A stretch of DNA of 48,560 nt from Sulfuricurvum sp. (GTDB lineage Bacteria > Campylobacterota > Campylobacteria > Campylobacterales > Sulfurimonadaceae): NCBI GenBank assembly GCA_024635855.1, contig JAGXHZ010000077.1:1-48560 (forward strand), written 5' to 3'. The notes below the pieces were generated by a model. The model made no database searches, was not told the DNA's origin, and was given only the letters and a program-made list of their open reading frames with translations. The stretch's first letter is position 1, and the number at the start of each line of letters is the position of its first letter. Below, piece by piece: positions 32,890 through 42,036 of this stretch. The position numbers were made by a program, and so were the translations under genes.

Positions 32890-33810
32890 TTACCAAAAGG
32901 TTATAATAAAACCGATTTCACGCTCTCGTGCACGTATCGAATCCTCTTTTGGATCAAGAACAGGAAACTGTCTCACAATGCGAGCTCGCGGATAGGTTTG
33001 TATCGTCATAGTCACATCAAGGTCAATATGAAAAGTTTTAAGGACATCTCTCATCCCATGGGCGATATTGCCCAACGGATCCAAAAGAAAATAGCTTATG
33101 TTTCCCAAACTTCTTGAACCGAAGATCACCCCGCCTTTTTGATCCAATTTTTCCTGAAGAACAATCATCCCTTCCCCCAAAATGGACCCGAATAAAGGGG
33201 TGACGATAAGATCCTGTATCGAAGGAGTCTCGGCAAAACTCTCGTAACCGTACTCCCAGAAAAAGGTGGACATTAAAGCGGAAAAAGCTGCCGACTCACC
33301 GATCGACATCCCGTCATTACGAGCCATCGTGTAGTACCAAGCACCCGATACCGGATGACCGATATAGTTGATAATCCAGTCATCATTATCCCAAACCGGC
33401 GTAGAGGAAACATTCTCAAACCAGCGCTGAGCCAACGTCTGTTTTTGCAGTTCCTCCATATCCCAACTCGTAATACTCTCCGGCAGCAGAGTCAAAAATC
33501 CAACGGATGAGAGCATAAGGAGTTGGAGGTAGAGGGAATCCTCAATAAGTTTTTTATAACGGGAAGGAAGTTCTTCATTGACATTGATGTACTTTGGAAG
33601 ATAATCTTTCCCCTCATCGGCATTGATCGGATGAAACTGCTCTTCTAAGCTCTCTGTTATTTGATATTGCCAGAGGGAATCTCTCAGCCCATCGTCAAAG
33701 AGTGAGGGAGCCTGCTTCAAAGAGGGACTTTTTTTTAACTCATTATAAAGAGAGTTGTCAGCAGAAGCGGTTATGGCGATTGAAAGTAAAAGAACAGCCC
33801 AATACCCCAT
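32890..33810 (-). CDS. DUF3943 domain protein, exported
   Basis: 306 residues with a signal peptide (MGYWAVLLLSIAITASADN). The DUF3943 signature is visible: NYIGHPVSGAWYYTMARNDGMS, FFWEYGYESFAETPSIQDL and LDPLGNIAHGM. Several membrane-contacting segments fit an outer-membrane or periplasmic location. It starts directly after the trpA stop (TAAATG), so it belongs to the Hpt-trpA transcript. Function unknown. Confidence 0.8.
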   Translation of the reverse strand: MGYWAVLLLSIAITASADNSLYNELKKSPSLKQAPSLFDDGLRDSLWQYQITESLEEQFHPINADEGKDYLPKYINVNEELPSRYKKLIEDSLYLQLLMLSSVGFLTLLPESITSWDMEELQKQTLAQRWFENVSSTPVWDNDDWIINYIGHPVSGAWYYTMARNDGMSIGESAAFSALMSTFFWEYGYESFAETPSIQDLIVTPLFGSILGEGMIVLQEKLDQKGGVIFGSRSLGNISYFLLDPLGNIAHGMRDVLKTFHIDLDVTMTIQTYPRARIVRQFPVLDPKEDSIRAREREIGFIITFW

Positions 33811-34551
33811 TTATTCGTTAATGAGTGATTTAATATTTCGGGTAATCTCACAACATTTGGCGATTTTTTGGGTACTGTTGAGCGTATCATCCAAAAGGAC
33901 GCTGACAATAGAGGAACCGACAATAACACCGTCTGCACCTTTGACTTTTTCACGTGCAGTCTGCTCATTTACCCCAAATCCTACATAAACAGGGGTTTGG
34001 CTGTGGCGCTTAATCATTTCAAGAACCGGCGCCAAATCTTCGCTCTTGCCGCTGCCTGTAATTCCGGCATAGGCAACGAGATAAATAAATCTGCGCGCTT
34101 GGGCAGTAATCATAGCAATTCGTTCTTCTCCATCGGTTGGGGCTACGAAAGTAATATTTGCCAACTGACGCTCTTCAAAGAGATTATGATAGGCTTTTGC
34201 TTCCTCGTAAGGGACATCAGGGATGATGAGACCTTTAACGCCAAGTGTCTGAGCTTGGTTTAACAGCGCTTCCATTCCGTATTGATAAAAGGGGTTAAAA
34301 TATCCCATCCATAGCGTATCGATTTTAGGAGCAATACTAGCGGATATTTCTAAAATATCCGAAAAACGAAATCCCAATTCCAAAGCATGTTGATTGGCTG
34401 CTTCAATCACAGGACCGTCTGCAACGGGATCAGAAAAGGGGACACCCAGTTCCAAGGTATCGACACCGTTTTCACCCAATGCCAATGCTAGGTCAATGGT
34501 AAAATTTTTATCAGGGTATCCTGCGGTAATATAAGCTACTAGTTGCTTCAC
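33811..34551 (-). CDS. trpA: Tryptophan synthase alpha chain
   Basis: 246 residues. It catalyses the aldol cleavage of indole-3-glycerol phosphate to indole. Hallmarks: LELGVPFSDPVADGPVIEAAN with catalytic Glu and Asp positions, DTLWMGYFNPFYQYG, GLIIPDVPYEEA, and the phosphate-binding GITGSG and GFGVNE...GADGVIVGS. Unusually it is not next to trpB but between a lone Hpt gene (4-base overlap) and a DUF3943 gene. Confidence 0.97.
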   Translation of the reverse strand: MKQLVAYITAGYPDKNFTIDLALALGENGVDTLELGVPFSDPVADGPVIEAANQHALELGFRFSDILEISASIAPKIDTLWMGYFNPFYQYGMEALLNQAQTLGVKGLIIPDVPYEEAKAYHNLFEERQLANITFVAPTDGEERIAMITAQARRFIYLVAYAGITGSGKSEDLAPVLEMIKRHSQTPVYVGFGVNEQTAREKVKGADGVIVGSSIVSVLLDDTLNSTQKIAKCCEITRNIKSLINE

Positions 34552-34952
34552 GCTTTCTCCATATCGGGTAAAATTAAAAGGGAAAAATGGATTTTAGAGA
34601 GTTCGTTATCCATCTTGAAATCTTCTTGCCATTGCGAAAATATATCTGCAACACTAATCAACCATGAAATAGTCTCTTCATTGGTAGACGTATCTCGCAG
34701 TCTCAGCTGTTCAAGCGCATCTTCCACAAAAGTAGAAAGACGAATCATCGGCTCAATTTTTAAATAGCTTGTTGCTGATTTAATGTTGTGAAAAATACGA
34801 AACAGTTCTTCAACACTGCGTCCATAGCGGTCATCATGCCCTAAATCAATAATCAACGGCTCCATAATTTCCACCATCATGGCATAGTGATCTAAAAATT
34901 CATCGATAATTTCAAAATCGAAATTGTTCTCCAAATCTGTCCGTATGCCCAT
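34548..34952 (-). CDS. Single-domain histidine phosphotransfer (Hpt) protein
   Basis: 134 residues from the ATG at 34950-34952 (MGIRTDLENN), which has AGGAG 8 bases ahead; an earlier in-frame ATG at 34976 falls inside the -10 box and is not used. The phosphorylatable His55 is in FRIFHNIKSATSYLK, the typical H-x-(I/L)-K-(G/S) motif. It relays phosphate between a hybrid kinase and response regulators. No kinase is adjacent; the hybrid kinase at 44301 carries its own Hpt domain. It overlaps trpA by 4 bases. Confidence 0.88.
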   Translation of the reverse strand: MGIRTDLENNFDFEIIDEFLDHYAMMVEIMEPLIIDLGHDDRYGRSVEELFRIFHNIKSATSYLKIEPMIRLSTFVEDALEQLRLRDTSTNEETISWLISVADIFSQWQEDFKMDNELSKIHFSLLILPDMEKA

Positions 34953-34975
34953 AATCTTTTCTCCTATTTGAGGCA

Positions 34976-34981
34976 ATTATA
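34976..34981 (-). promoter_or_regulatory. -10 box of the Hpt-trpA-DUF3943 operon
   Basis: TATAAT on the minus strand, 24 bases upstream of the Hpt start. The adjacent divergent panB has a TACAAT at 35045-35050. Confidence 0.55.
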
Positions 34982-35070
34982 CCGCGTTTTAAATAAATAG
35001 CATCTCCACTTTTATCTGACAAAATGACATATTTTAGATGCCACTACAATTTTAGGGTAAACTTCTATTC

Positions 35071-35859
35071 ATGAAAAAACTATCTATTGGCGCTATTTTA
35101 AAGCGCAAAAATATTTTACCCATTATGATGATTACGGCATACGATGCACTTTTTGCTCGACTTTTTGAAGAGAGTGCTGACATTTTGCTTGTTGGTGACA
35201 GTCTCAATATGAGTTTTGGCGGCAATCTTGATACATTAAGTGCCACTATGGATCAGATGATCTATCACACCAATGCCGTCTGCAAAGGAGCTCAAAATAC
35301 GTTTGTCATTTGTGATATGCCGTTTGGTACCTATACGGATGAGCCCACTGCTTTGTCTAATGCCATTCGCGTCTACCGTGAAACTCCTGCTGATGCGATT
35401 AAAATCGAAGGGGGAGCCGATAAAGCGCACCTCGTTAAACATCTGACTGATAACGGTATCGCCGTGTGCGGTCATATCGGACTCTTACCCCAAAGTGTTC
35501 GTGCCGAGGGGGGATATAAAGTCAAAGGCAAATCGGAAGAAGAAGCCCTTTCTCTCATTGCTGATGCGCAGACAATCGAAAAAGCAGGTGCCTTTATCCT
35601 CGTCATCGAAGGGGTAAAAGCGGATGTTGCAACGCGAGTTGCACAAAGTGTCTCTATCCCCGTTATCGGTATCGGTGCGGGCAATGGCGTGGATGGTCAG
35701 GTCTTGGTTTTTTCGGATATGCTGGGATTGTATGAGCCGTTTGTTCCTAAATTTGTCAAACAATACATGAACGGTGCGGCGGCAGTCAAAGAGGCCGTTT
35801 TAAACTACAAAACGGAAGTAGAAAACAAGGAATTTCCAAATGAAAATTATGTTTATTAA
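35071..35859 (+). CDS. panB: 3-methyl-2-oxobutanoate hydroxymethyltransferase
   Basis: 262 residues, full length. It transfers a hydroxymethyl group from methylene-tetrahydrofolate to alpha-ketoisovalerate, the first step of pantothenate synthesis. Metal- and substrate-binding motifs are present: MITAYDALFARLFEE, LLVGDSLNMSFGG, FVICDMPFGTY, KIEGG and HIGLLPQSV, with the late VIGIGAGNGVDGQVLV. It overlaps the following lipoprotein gene by 20 bases. Confidence 0.97.
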   Translation: MKKLSIGAILKRKNILPIMMITAYDALFARLFEESADILLVGDSLNMSFGGNLDTLSATMDQMIYHTNAVCKGAQNTFVICDMPFGTYTDEPTALSNAIRVYRETPADAIKIEGGADKAHLVKHLTDNGIAVCGHIGLLPQSVRAEGGYKVKGKSEEEALSLIADAQTIEKAGAFILVIEGVKADVATRVAQSVSIPVIGIGAGNGVDGQVLVFSDMLGLYEPFVPKFVKQYMNGAAAVKEAVLNYKTEVENKEFPNENYVY

Positions 35860-36058
35860 ATTGGGTATGCTACTAAGTGCCTTGATACTACAAGGATGTT
35901 CTACTACTGCACATCAACTCCCCTATCCTGAGCAAAGATGTGTTCATGAGTTAGAAAGCTTTAAAAATGTGAATTGCTATGCTAATCCCAATACTACAGA
36001 ACGCCAAGAGTGTCTGAATCAACAAAATCAATTAAATAGTGCACCAAAATGCAAATAA
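35840..36058 (+). CDS. Small cysteine-rich lipoprotein
   Basis: 72 residues. MKIMFIKLGMLLSALILQGCSTT is a lipoprotein signal with lipobox LQGC. The mature part contains four further cysteines (RCVHE, VNCYAN, QECLNQ, PKCK), spaced to allow two disulfides. AAGGAA lies 8 bases before the ATG, inside the end of panB. It has no identifiable family, and lies just before ruvB. Confidence 0.75.
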   Translation: MKIMFIKLGMLLSALILQGCSTTAHQLPYPEQRCVHELESFKNVNCYANPNTTERQECLNQQNQLNSAPKCK

Positions 36059-36077
36059 TAAAAAGACGCAATAATTA

Positions 36078-37082
36078 ATGGAACGCATCGTCGAAATCGA
36101 GAAATTCACCGCCGAAGAGGTCACCGAAACCTCTTTACGTCCAAGTAGCTGGGATGGATACATCGGGCAAGAGCAGATCAAAAAAAATCTTGGTGTTTTT
36201 ATTGAAGCAAGTTCCAAACGGCGTGAAGCGCTCGATCATGTTCTCTTTTACGGACCTCCGGGATTGGGTAAAACTACTCTTGCTCTTATCATTGCCAACG
36301 AAATGGGCAGTAACATCAAAGTTACCGCCGCACCCATGATCGAAAAAAGCGGGGATCTCGCCGCTATCCTCACCAATCTCGAAGAAGGCGACATTCTCTT
36401 CATCGACGAAATTCATCGCCTCTCCCCTGCGGTTGAGGAAATCCTCTACCCCTCGATGGAAGATTTTCGCCTCGATATCATCATCGGAAGTGGTCCGGCG
36501 GCACAGACGGTCAAAATCGACCTTCCTCGTTTTACCCTCATCGGTGCAACCACTCGTGCGGGGATGCTTTCCAATCCGCTCAGAGACCGTTTTGGAATGA
36601 ACTTTCGGATGCAGTTTTATACCCCTGAAGAACTCTGCATTATTGTCACACAAGCCTCTCAAAAACTGGGAAAAAACATCGACAAAGAAGCAGCTCACGA
36701 AATTGCCAAGCGTTCCCGTGGAACACCGCGTATTGCATTGCGTTTACTAAAAAGAGTCCGTGATTTTGCGGATGTTGCCAATGAGACTTCCATTTTACAC
36801 TCCCGATCCCAATACGCTCTCGATCAGTTGGGAATCAATGCCCATGGATTTGATGAGATGGACATACGTCTGCTAAAACTGCTCATGGAAGCCAAAGGTC
36901 GAGCTATGGGACTAAGTACTATCGCCGCAGCACTCAGTGAAGACGAGGGGACGATTGAAGATGTACTGGAGCCCTACCTTCTCGCCAATGGCTACTTGGA
37001 GCGAACAGCTCGCGGACGCGTTGCCACTGCGAAAACGTATGATTTACTTAAATTTGGCAATCCACCGTCTCATCTAGTTTAA
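36078..37082 (+). CDS. ruvB: Holliday junction branch-migration helicase RuvB
   Basis: 334 residues, normal length. Walker A is [13 protein letters not shown], Walker [12 protein letters not shown], sensor 1 in [11 protein letters not shown], the arginine finger in PLRDRFGM, and the C-terminal winged helix ends in [10 protein letters not shown]. It drives branch migration with RuvA. Separation from ruvA and ruvC is usual in this phylum. Confidence 0.98.
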   Translation: MERIVEIEKFTAEEVTETSLRPSSWDGYIGQEQIKKNLGVFIEASSKRREALDHVLFYGPPGLGKTTLALIIANEMGSNIKVTAAPMIEKSGDLAAILTNLEEGDILFIDEIHRLSPAVEEILYPSMEDFRLDIIIGSGPAAQTVKIDLPRFTLIGATTRAGMLSNPLRDRFGMNFRMQFYTPEELCIIVTQASQKLGKNIDKEAAHEIAKRSRGTPRIALRLLKRVRDFADVANETSILHSRSQYALDQLGINAHGFDEMDIRLLKLLMEAKGRAMGLSTIAAALSEDEGTIEDVLEPYLLANGYLERTARGRVATAKTYDLLKFGNPPSHLV

Positions 37083-37162
37083 TTAACACTGTTAACATTG
37101 TGTTATTGATTTATTGACTTATTTATTCTATCATGTGATTATCAAAACCTAAAGGATTCCAA

Positions 37163-37570
37163 ATGAAAAAGATTCTAAGTATCGCACTGATTTTAGGTGC
37201 AACAGCGTTAATGGCATGCCCGATGCAAGGTGGAATGGGCGGTGATAAAGGCGGCATGGGTGGCATGGGCATGGGTGGAATGATGCAAAAATGTGAATGC
37301 GACACCAAAAAGCTCCCTCCAATGATGGAAAAATTGGATCTTAGTGACACACAAAAAGAGCAAGTTACAGCGCTTCGTACTGAAGGAAAAGAGTTTCATA
37401 ACAAACAGCACGAAAAAATGATGGCGGTTCTCACTCCTATACAACGTGCCAAACTCGATGGGATGAAAATAATGATGGATGAGAAAAAAGGGAAAATGTG
37501 CCCAAAAGAGGATACAAAAATGCCTATGTCGGATAAAATGAATCATAAAATGCCTGCAGGCGGCATGTAA
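37163..37570 (+). CDS. Spy/CpxP-like periplasmic protein, Met/Gly-rich
   Basis: 135 residues with a signal peptide (MKKILSIALILGATALMA), then a Met/Gly-rich stretch (GGMGGMGMGGMMQ), and a helical Spy-like core with LSDTQKEQV and LTPIQRAKL, the LTxxQ repeats of the CpxP/Spy family. Met, Cys and His in both tails (MCPKEDTKMPMSDKMNHKM) suggest copper or other soft-metal binding. It lies 27 bases before the response regulator-kinase pair and likely acts as the sensor partner of that system. Confidence 0.8.
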   Translation: MKKILSIALILGATALMACPMQGGMGGDKGGMGGMGMGGMMQKCECDTKKLPPMMEKLDLSDTQKEQVTALRTEGKEFHNKQHEKMMAVLTPIQRAKLDGMKIMMDEKKGKMCPKEDTKMPMSDKMNHKMPAGGM

Positions 37571-37597
37571 TAGAGAGATTGTACTAAAGAATACAAT

Positions 37598-38260
37598 GTG
37601 ATTAAAATCCTCCTGATTGAAGACGACCTTGAAATCGCCGATTTATTGACGCAATATTTGAGCCGTTACCAGATGGAGGTCATTAGTTATACTCACCCAA
37701 AATCAGCGTTAAATTCTCTCTCTATCGAATCGTATGATTTGGTACTGCTTGATCTAACCCTTCCTGAGATGGATGGTTTGGATGTATGCAGAATTCTTCG
37801 TGAACGCAGCAGCATTCCCATCATTATTTCCTCTGCCCGTAGCGATTTAGGAGACAAAGTTATCGCACTTGAATTGGGTGCTGATGATTACCTCCCCAAA
37901 CCCTATGAACCCCGCGAATTAGTTGCACGAATTCAAAGTCTCCTTCGCCGTATTAATGGCAAAACTCTCCAAACGTCCAATGAAATATTTCGAGCAGAGG
38001 AAAACGGTATTTATAAAGAGGGAGAACTTTTAGCCCTCACGCGAGCAGAATTTGAACTTTTAAGCCTTCTGCTTAAACATCGCGGTCAAATTATCTCGCG
38101 TGATTTTATTGCCAATAATGTTGAATCCATCGGATGGGAAAGTTCGGAGCGAAGTATTGATGTTCTTATCAGTCGAATACGTCAAAAGATAGAGCCAAAT
38201 CCTAAGCACCCGATCCTTATTCGTTCCATCCGTGGAATGGGCTATCAGTTTAGCAAATGA
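37598..38260 (+). CDS. OmpR-family response regulator (ArsR-like two-component)
   Basis: 220 residues. Receiver domain with phospho-acceptor Asp52 in LVLLDLTLPEMDG, acidic pair in IEDD, and Lys in YLPKPYEPREL; C-terminal OmpR winged helix (REFELLSLLLKHRGQ-like [41 protein letters not shown]). The start is a GTG at 37598 with no strong binding site. It overlaps the kinase by 4 bases. The trio with the Spy-like protein resembles CpxP-CpxR-CpxA, and is probably metal- or envelope-stress responsive. Confidence 0.9.
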   Translation: MIKILLIEDDLEIADLLTQYLSRYQMEVISYTHPKSALNSLSIESYDLVLLDLTLPEMDGLDVCRILRERSSIPIIISSARSDLGDKVIALELGADDYLPKPYEPRELVARIQSLLRRINGKTLQTSNEIFRAEENGIYKEGELLALTRAEFELLSLLLKHRGQIISRDFIANNVESIGWESSERSIDVLISRIRQKIEPNPKHPILIRSIRGMGYQFSK

Positions 38261-39462
38261 TCTCACGTTATCACTCGGTTTTCTTCAAACTTCATGCCTT
38301 CTTTTTTATTGCACTTTTTGTTTTGCTATTACTTTTTAACACCGCATTAGATGAACAAAAACATCAAAAATTTCGCCTTTTAACTCATCGTTCTATGGAG
38401 CTTTCTCAAGTATTGGAAATGCTGAAAAATTACAGTTGTGAAAATCAAACTAAAGAGCTTGCTCGTGCCGGATTCCAAGAGATATCCAATCTTAAATCCG
38501 ATGCGAAAGAAATAAAACTCCCTGCTCTGATGGAAAAAAGGCTTCAAACCAATCAACTACATATTCAAATCTATCAAGACAGCCAAGGGATAATTTATGC
38601 CCTTATGCGCAGTCACTGCACTATATTTTACCGCGATACCGTCGAGGGAAATACCTATTATTTTGTATGGCTTTTATTTTTTACCCTTTTTGGCGGGCTT
38701 GTTAGTATGTATCTCCTGCTTTGGCGCAATCTTCGACCGCTTAAACATTTATATCAACAAATACAGCACTATGGAGCAGGCGAAGAAATTCTAAATACCA
38801 CAAGCAGCGGCAAAGATGAAATCGCTCTCATTTCCAATGCTCTGCACGATGCACTCCTTCGACAAAGTGCCCTTAAAAAATCTCGTGAGCTTTTCTTGCG
38901 CAATATTATGCATGAGCTGAAAACTCCTATTACCAAAGGCAAGTTGATTGTAGAACTTCAAGAGCCAAGTACCAATACAACACTGCTTGGTAAACTTTTC
39001 TCACGCATGGAACATCTGATTCATCAAATGGCACAGATTGAAAAAATGCACGCCTTTGCATTAAACCCTCAAAAAGTAAAACTAAAAACTCTTCTCAATT
39101 TAGCGATGGACAACCTGCTGTTGGAAGATCAAAATATACTTCTTTGCGGAGATGAAGAAACCGTGATGGCTGATCCCGTCCTCTTCACCAGTGCCTTGCA
39201 AAATTTGATCGATAATGCCTATCGTCATGCAAGTACATTTCCGATAGTCATAACGTGTAGCAGTGAAAAAATCTGCATACAAAATAGCGGAGAACCGCTC
39301 AAACGTCCCGTGGAAGAAGCCCTGCAAGCTTTTGTTACTGAGAGAGGAGATGGAGGATTGGGATTGGGGCTTTACATTGCCCAATCTGTATGTGAGTTAC
39401 ATAATTTTCATTTAAACTATAGCTACGAGAATGGAAATCACACTTTTTGCATAGAATTTTGA
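38257..39462 (+). CDS. Sensor histidine kinase (ArsS-like)
   Basis: 401 residues. Two membrane helices ([13 protein letters not shown] at about 15-27, [21 protein letters not shown] at about 136-156) enclose a periplasmic sensor of about 110 residues. HAMP-like linker [13 protein letters not shown], phospho-acceptor His219 in [12 protein letters not shown], and the ATP domain with NLIDNAYRH and [14 protein letters not shown]. It phosphorylates the regulator upstream. Its 3' end overlaps the convergent lgt gene by 25 bases. Confidence 0.9.
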   Translation: MISRYHSVFFKLHAFFFIALFVLLLLFNTALDEQKHQKFRLLTHRSMELSQVLEMLKNYSCENQTKELARAGFQEISNLKSDAKEIKLPALMEKRLQTNQLHIQIYQDSQGIIYALMRSHCTIFYRDTVEGNTYYFVWLLFFTLFGGLVSMYLLLWRNLRPLKHLYQQIQHYGAGEEILNTTSSGKDEIALISNALHDALLRQSALKKSRELFLRNIMHELKTPITKGKLIVELQEPSTNTTLLGKLFSRMEHLIHQMAQIEKMHAFALNPQKVKLKTLLNLAMDNLLLEDQNILLCGDEETVMADPVLFTSALQNLIDNAYRHASTFPIVITCSSEKICIQNSGEPLKRPVEEALQAFVTERGDGGLGLGLYIAQSVCELHNFHLNYSYENGNHTFCIEF

Positions 39463-40262
39463 GAGCGAAGTATAATCCAAATAATGGCCGAAACGATTGC
39501 CATTGCCAGACTTAGTGCCATACCAAGCGTCATCCACTCTCCCACAATGTACCCAATCTGTGCATCAGGAGCACGATAAAACTCTACAAATGCACGACCC
39601 AAACCATACGCCACACCATAAAGCAGAATCAATTCACCCTCGAACGCTTTTCGCTTACGATAAAGATAGATAATGGCAAAAACAACGAACCCTTCGATAA
39701 ATGCTTCATAGAGTTGTGAAGGGTGACGAAGCGTATCATACACGTAAATTCCCCAAGGCACATCAGTGGCACGTCCGACTAGCTCTTGATTGAGGAAATT
39801 CCCGATCCGCCCGAATACATACCCAAGAGGAACCGATACCGCCACTAAATCCATCAGCCGACCGAACGGGATTCCATTGCGACGAAAAAAGAGATACGAC
39901 CCAATTAAAAATCCGACAATTGCCCCATGAAAACTCATCCCCCGAATTCCGACAAACTGCCCATCAATAAACGGATTAAAAATCTGCCATGGCTGCGTCA
40001 AATAGTACATCATATGCGTATCGTAAAAAAGAACATACCCCAACCGCGCCCCGAGAATAACCCCTATTTCGGCATAAATGAAATAATCATCCAGTTGATC
40101 TTTAGTGATGTCGATGTTGTCTTTTTTGACAATCCATTTAGCAATCATCAGCGCCGATAAAAGAGCAAGAACATACATCAATCCATACCAGTGTACAGGA
40201 ATCGAAAAGATACTAAAGGCTACGGGGTTAAAATGCTCGTATATATGATTCCAGTATTCCAT
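39438..40262 (-). CDS. lgt: Prolipoprotein diacylglyceryl transferase
   Basis: 274 residues, about seven membrane helices. Signature [19 protein letters not shown] with the essential His-Gly, and [13 protein letters not shown] with the phosphatidylglycerol-binding Arg. It adds diacylglycerol to lipobox cysteines. It is the last gene of the hemN-Fe-S-HugZ transcript by strand and spacing (15 bases). Confidence 0.96.
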   Translation of the reverse strand: MEYWNHIYEHFNPVAFSIFSIPVHWYGLMYVLALLSALMIAKWIVKKDNIDITKDQLDDYFIYAEIGVILGARLGYVLFYDTHMMYYLTQPWQIFNPFIDGQFVGIRGMSFHGAIVGFLIGSYLFFRRNGIPFGRLMDLVAVSVPLGYVFGRIGNFLNQELVGRATDVPWGIYVYDTLRHPSQLYEAFIEGFVVFAIIYLYRKRKAFEGELILLYGVAYGLGRAFVEFYRAPDAQIGYIVGEWMTLGMALSLAMAIVSAIIWIILRSQNSMQKV

Positions 40263-40277
40263 AATTAACCAATTCCT

Positions 40278-40766
40278 TTATTTCGAATGCTGATGCACAG
40301 CACTAATATGCGTCAGCACTTCAAGGTTTTCATCCAGACGGTACGCCCTCCCAAATCCCATCACAACACTGCCGCTTTTAGGAGAGAGTTTAAAAAGATG
40401 AAAATCTCCCATTTCGGACAAAGAACCGATTAATTCGGGATCAAATTTTTCTTTAAAACGTTCGATCATTGAGACAAATTCACTGTTTTCACGTACAATT
40501 TCATGGACAGATGCTTCGATCGTCACCCGTTTACGTGCAAAGGGCTGTAGTGTTTTCGACTCATCTTCGGCAAAAAGCAATGATACTTTTCCTGATGCCA
40601 ACAAATTGCGCCCATGTTGGGCAACGGTGCTTATGAGGATGTAAAAATCATTTCCCATCCGGACATAAGCAGCGGTACTCGCATGAGGCTCACCTTCGGG
40701 AGTCAGAGACGCCATCATCAGTGTTTGGAACGTTTCTAAAAACGATTCAACTTCCTGTGTTGTCAT
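40278..40766 (-). CDS. HugZ-like flavin/heme split-barrel protein
   Basis: 162 residues: the pyridoxamine-oxidase-like split barrel as in HugZ (LMMASLTPEGEPHASTAAYVRMGNDFYILI; SLLFAEDES; FARKRVTIEA; GDFHLFKLSPKSGSVVMGFGRAY). The tail THISAVHQHSK is His-rich, as in HugZ, whose C-terminal His binds heme. It is shorter than Helicobacter HugZ, lacking the extra N-terminal part. It may take part in heme handling, consistent with hemN two genes upstream. It overlaps the Fe-S gene by 4 bases. Confidence 0.8.
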   Translation of the reverse strand: MTTQEVESFLETFQTLMMASLTPEGEPHASTAAYVRMGNDFYILISTVAQHGRNLLASGKVSLLFAEDESKTLQPFARKRVTIEASVHEIVRENSEFVSMIERFKEKFDPELIGSLSEMGDFHLFKLSPKSGSVVMGFGRAYRLDENLEVLTHISAVHQHSK

Positions 40767-42034
40767 TTTCGTAAAGCTTCCGCAATCAATTCGATCGGAT
40801 TTTTGAAAACGACATCCACATTCGCTTCATTCATCGAGTTGTTGATCTGCATACGGCATGCACTGCACTCGGCGGTGACGATTTGGGCACCGGTTTTGGC
40901 AATCATGGCAGCTTTAGGACGTCCTGCGGCTTGGGCAAAATGGAAATTTTCCGTCTGCATGGTCACTCCGCCAAATCCGCAACATGCATTGGGATCACTC
41001 ATCTCGGTGATGGTGTAGTTTTGCGCTACCAGTCGGCGTGGTTCTTGGTACACCCCTTGCATTTTGCGCGCATGACACGGGTCATGGTACGTTACCAGAG
41101 AATCACTGCGCCCCTTTGATGCCAAAAGTGCGTTAAGCTCAGTTTTTTGCTCAAGCCACTCGGTCGCCATAAAGATTTTACTTTTAAGTTTTTTTGCGCG
41201 CTCTAACCACTCAGGCTGATCATGAAAAAAGTGTTCATAATCGATTTTAATCATTGCGCTGCACGTTGCTTCCGGAATGATAATCGCTTCGACCTCATCA
41301 ATAAAGCTCTCGAAATAGATGATGTTCTTTTTGGCGTTATGATCAACCGTTGCGAAATCACCGGTAAAATAGGCAGGTGCCCCGCAGCAAAGCTGTTTTT
41401 TCGGGATAAAGGCATCGATATTGAGGGCTTCGAGAATCTCTAAAAGCCCCTTCCCTATTTCAGTATAGTTATAGTTCGCCAAGCAGCCAATGAAGATTGC
41501 AACACGGCGTTTGCCGCCATTGGAGATATTTTCGGGGTAACTGTTCAGGAAAGAAGTTTTTCCCATGGAGGGTAAAAGACGATCTTTTTTAATGAGGGGA
41601 AGATTAAAACGAGGCTGCATAGAATTTAGCTCTGCCTTGATCTTAAATCCGCACGTCTGAAATACGTATCCGAGCTTAAAGAGAATATCCATGGTTGTTC
41701 GGTGGCGCAAGAGAAAGAAAAATGCCCGCTTAAACCATGCAATCCCATATTTATCGGCGATATCTGCGCGTACTTGCTCAATCACCATATCCGTCGGAAG
41801 CGCTTTAGGGCACACATCGGTACAGTTAGTACACAAAAAGCAGCTCTCAAAGATCGCTTTGGCATTCAAATCAAGTTTCAATTGCCCGCGCTGATATGCA
41901 CCAAGTAAATCAATAAATCCGCGAGGAGACGTTACTTCGTCGGCATTGACATTGTGAATCGTACAAACAGGAATGCACTTCCCGCATTTAATACATGCAT
42001 CCGATGTTTCTGTAAAATTAAAAAGTTCACGCAT
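40763..42034 (-). CDS. Iron-sulfur oxidoreductase with two CCG domains (GlpC/HdrD-like)
   Basis: 423 residues. Two [4Fe-4S] ferredoxin motifs: Cys14-17-20-24 (CIKCGKCIPVC) and Cys65-68-71-75 (CFLCTNCTDVC). Then two CCG domains with QLCCGAPAYF and NACCGFGGVT. The layout matches the electron-transfer subunit of glycolate or lactate oxidase complexes and heterodisulfide-reductase D-like proteins. No flavoprotein partner is adjacent. Substrate unknown. It starts 2 bases after the hemN stop. Confidence 0.88.
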   Translation of the reverse strand: MRELFNFTETSDACIKCGKCIPVCTIHNVNADEVTSPRGFIDLLGAYQRGQLKLDLNAKAIFESCFLCTNCTDVCPKALPTDMVIEQVRADIADKYGIAWFKRAFFFLLRHRTTMDILFKLGYVFQTCGFKIKAELNSMQPRFNLPLIKKDRLLPSMGKTSFLNSYPENISNGGKRRVAIFIGCLANYNYTEIGKGLLEILEALNIDAFIPKKQLCCGAPAYFTGDFATVDHNAKKNIIYFESFIDEVEAIIIPEATCSAMIKIDYEHFFHDQPEWLERAKKLKSKIFMATEWLEQKTELNALLASKGRSDSLVTYHDPCHARKMQGVYQEPRRLVAQNYTITEMSDPNACCGFGGVTMQTENFHFAQAAGRPKAAMIAKTGAQIVTAECSACRMQINNSMNEANVDVVFKNPIELIAEALRK

Positions 42035-42036
42035 CG

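Noticed and set aside
34974..34976. ATG at 34976 as the Hpt start
   Set aside because: It lies within the -10 box; the ATG at 34952 has a good ribosome binding site.
36135..36698. 187-residue minus-strand frame opposite ruvB
   Set aside because: Mirror of the conserved ruvB coding sequence, low-complexity composition.
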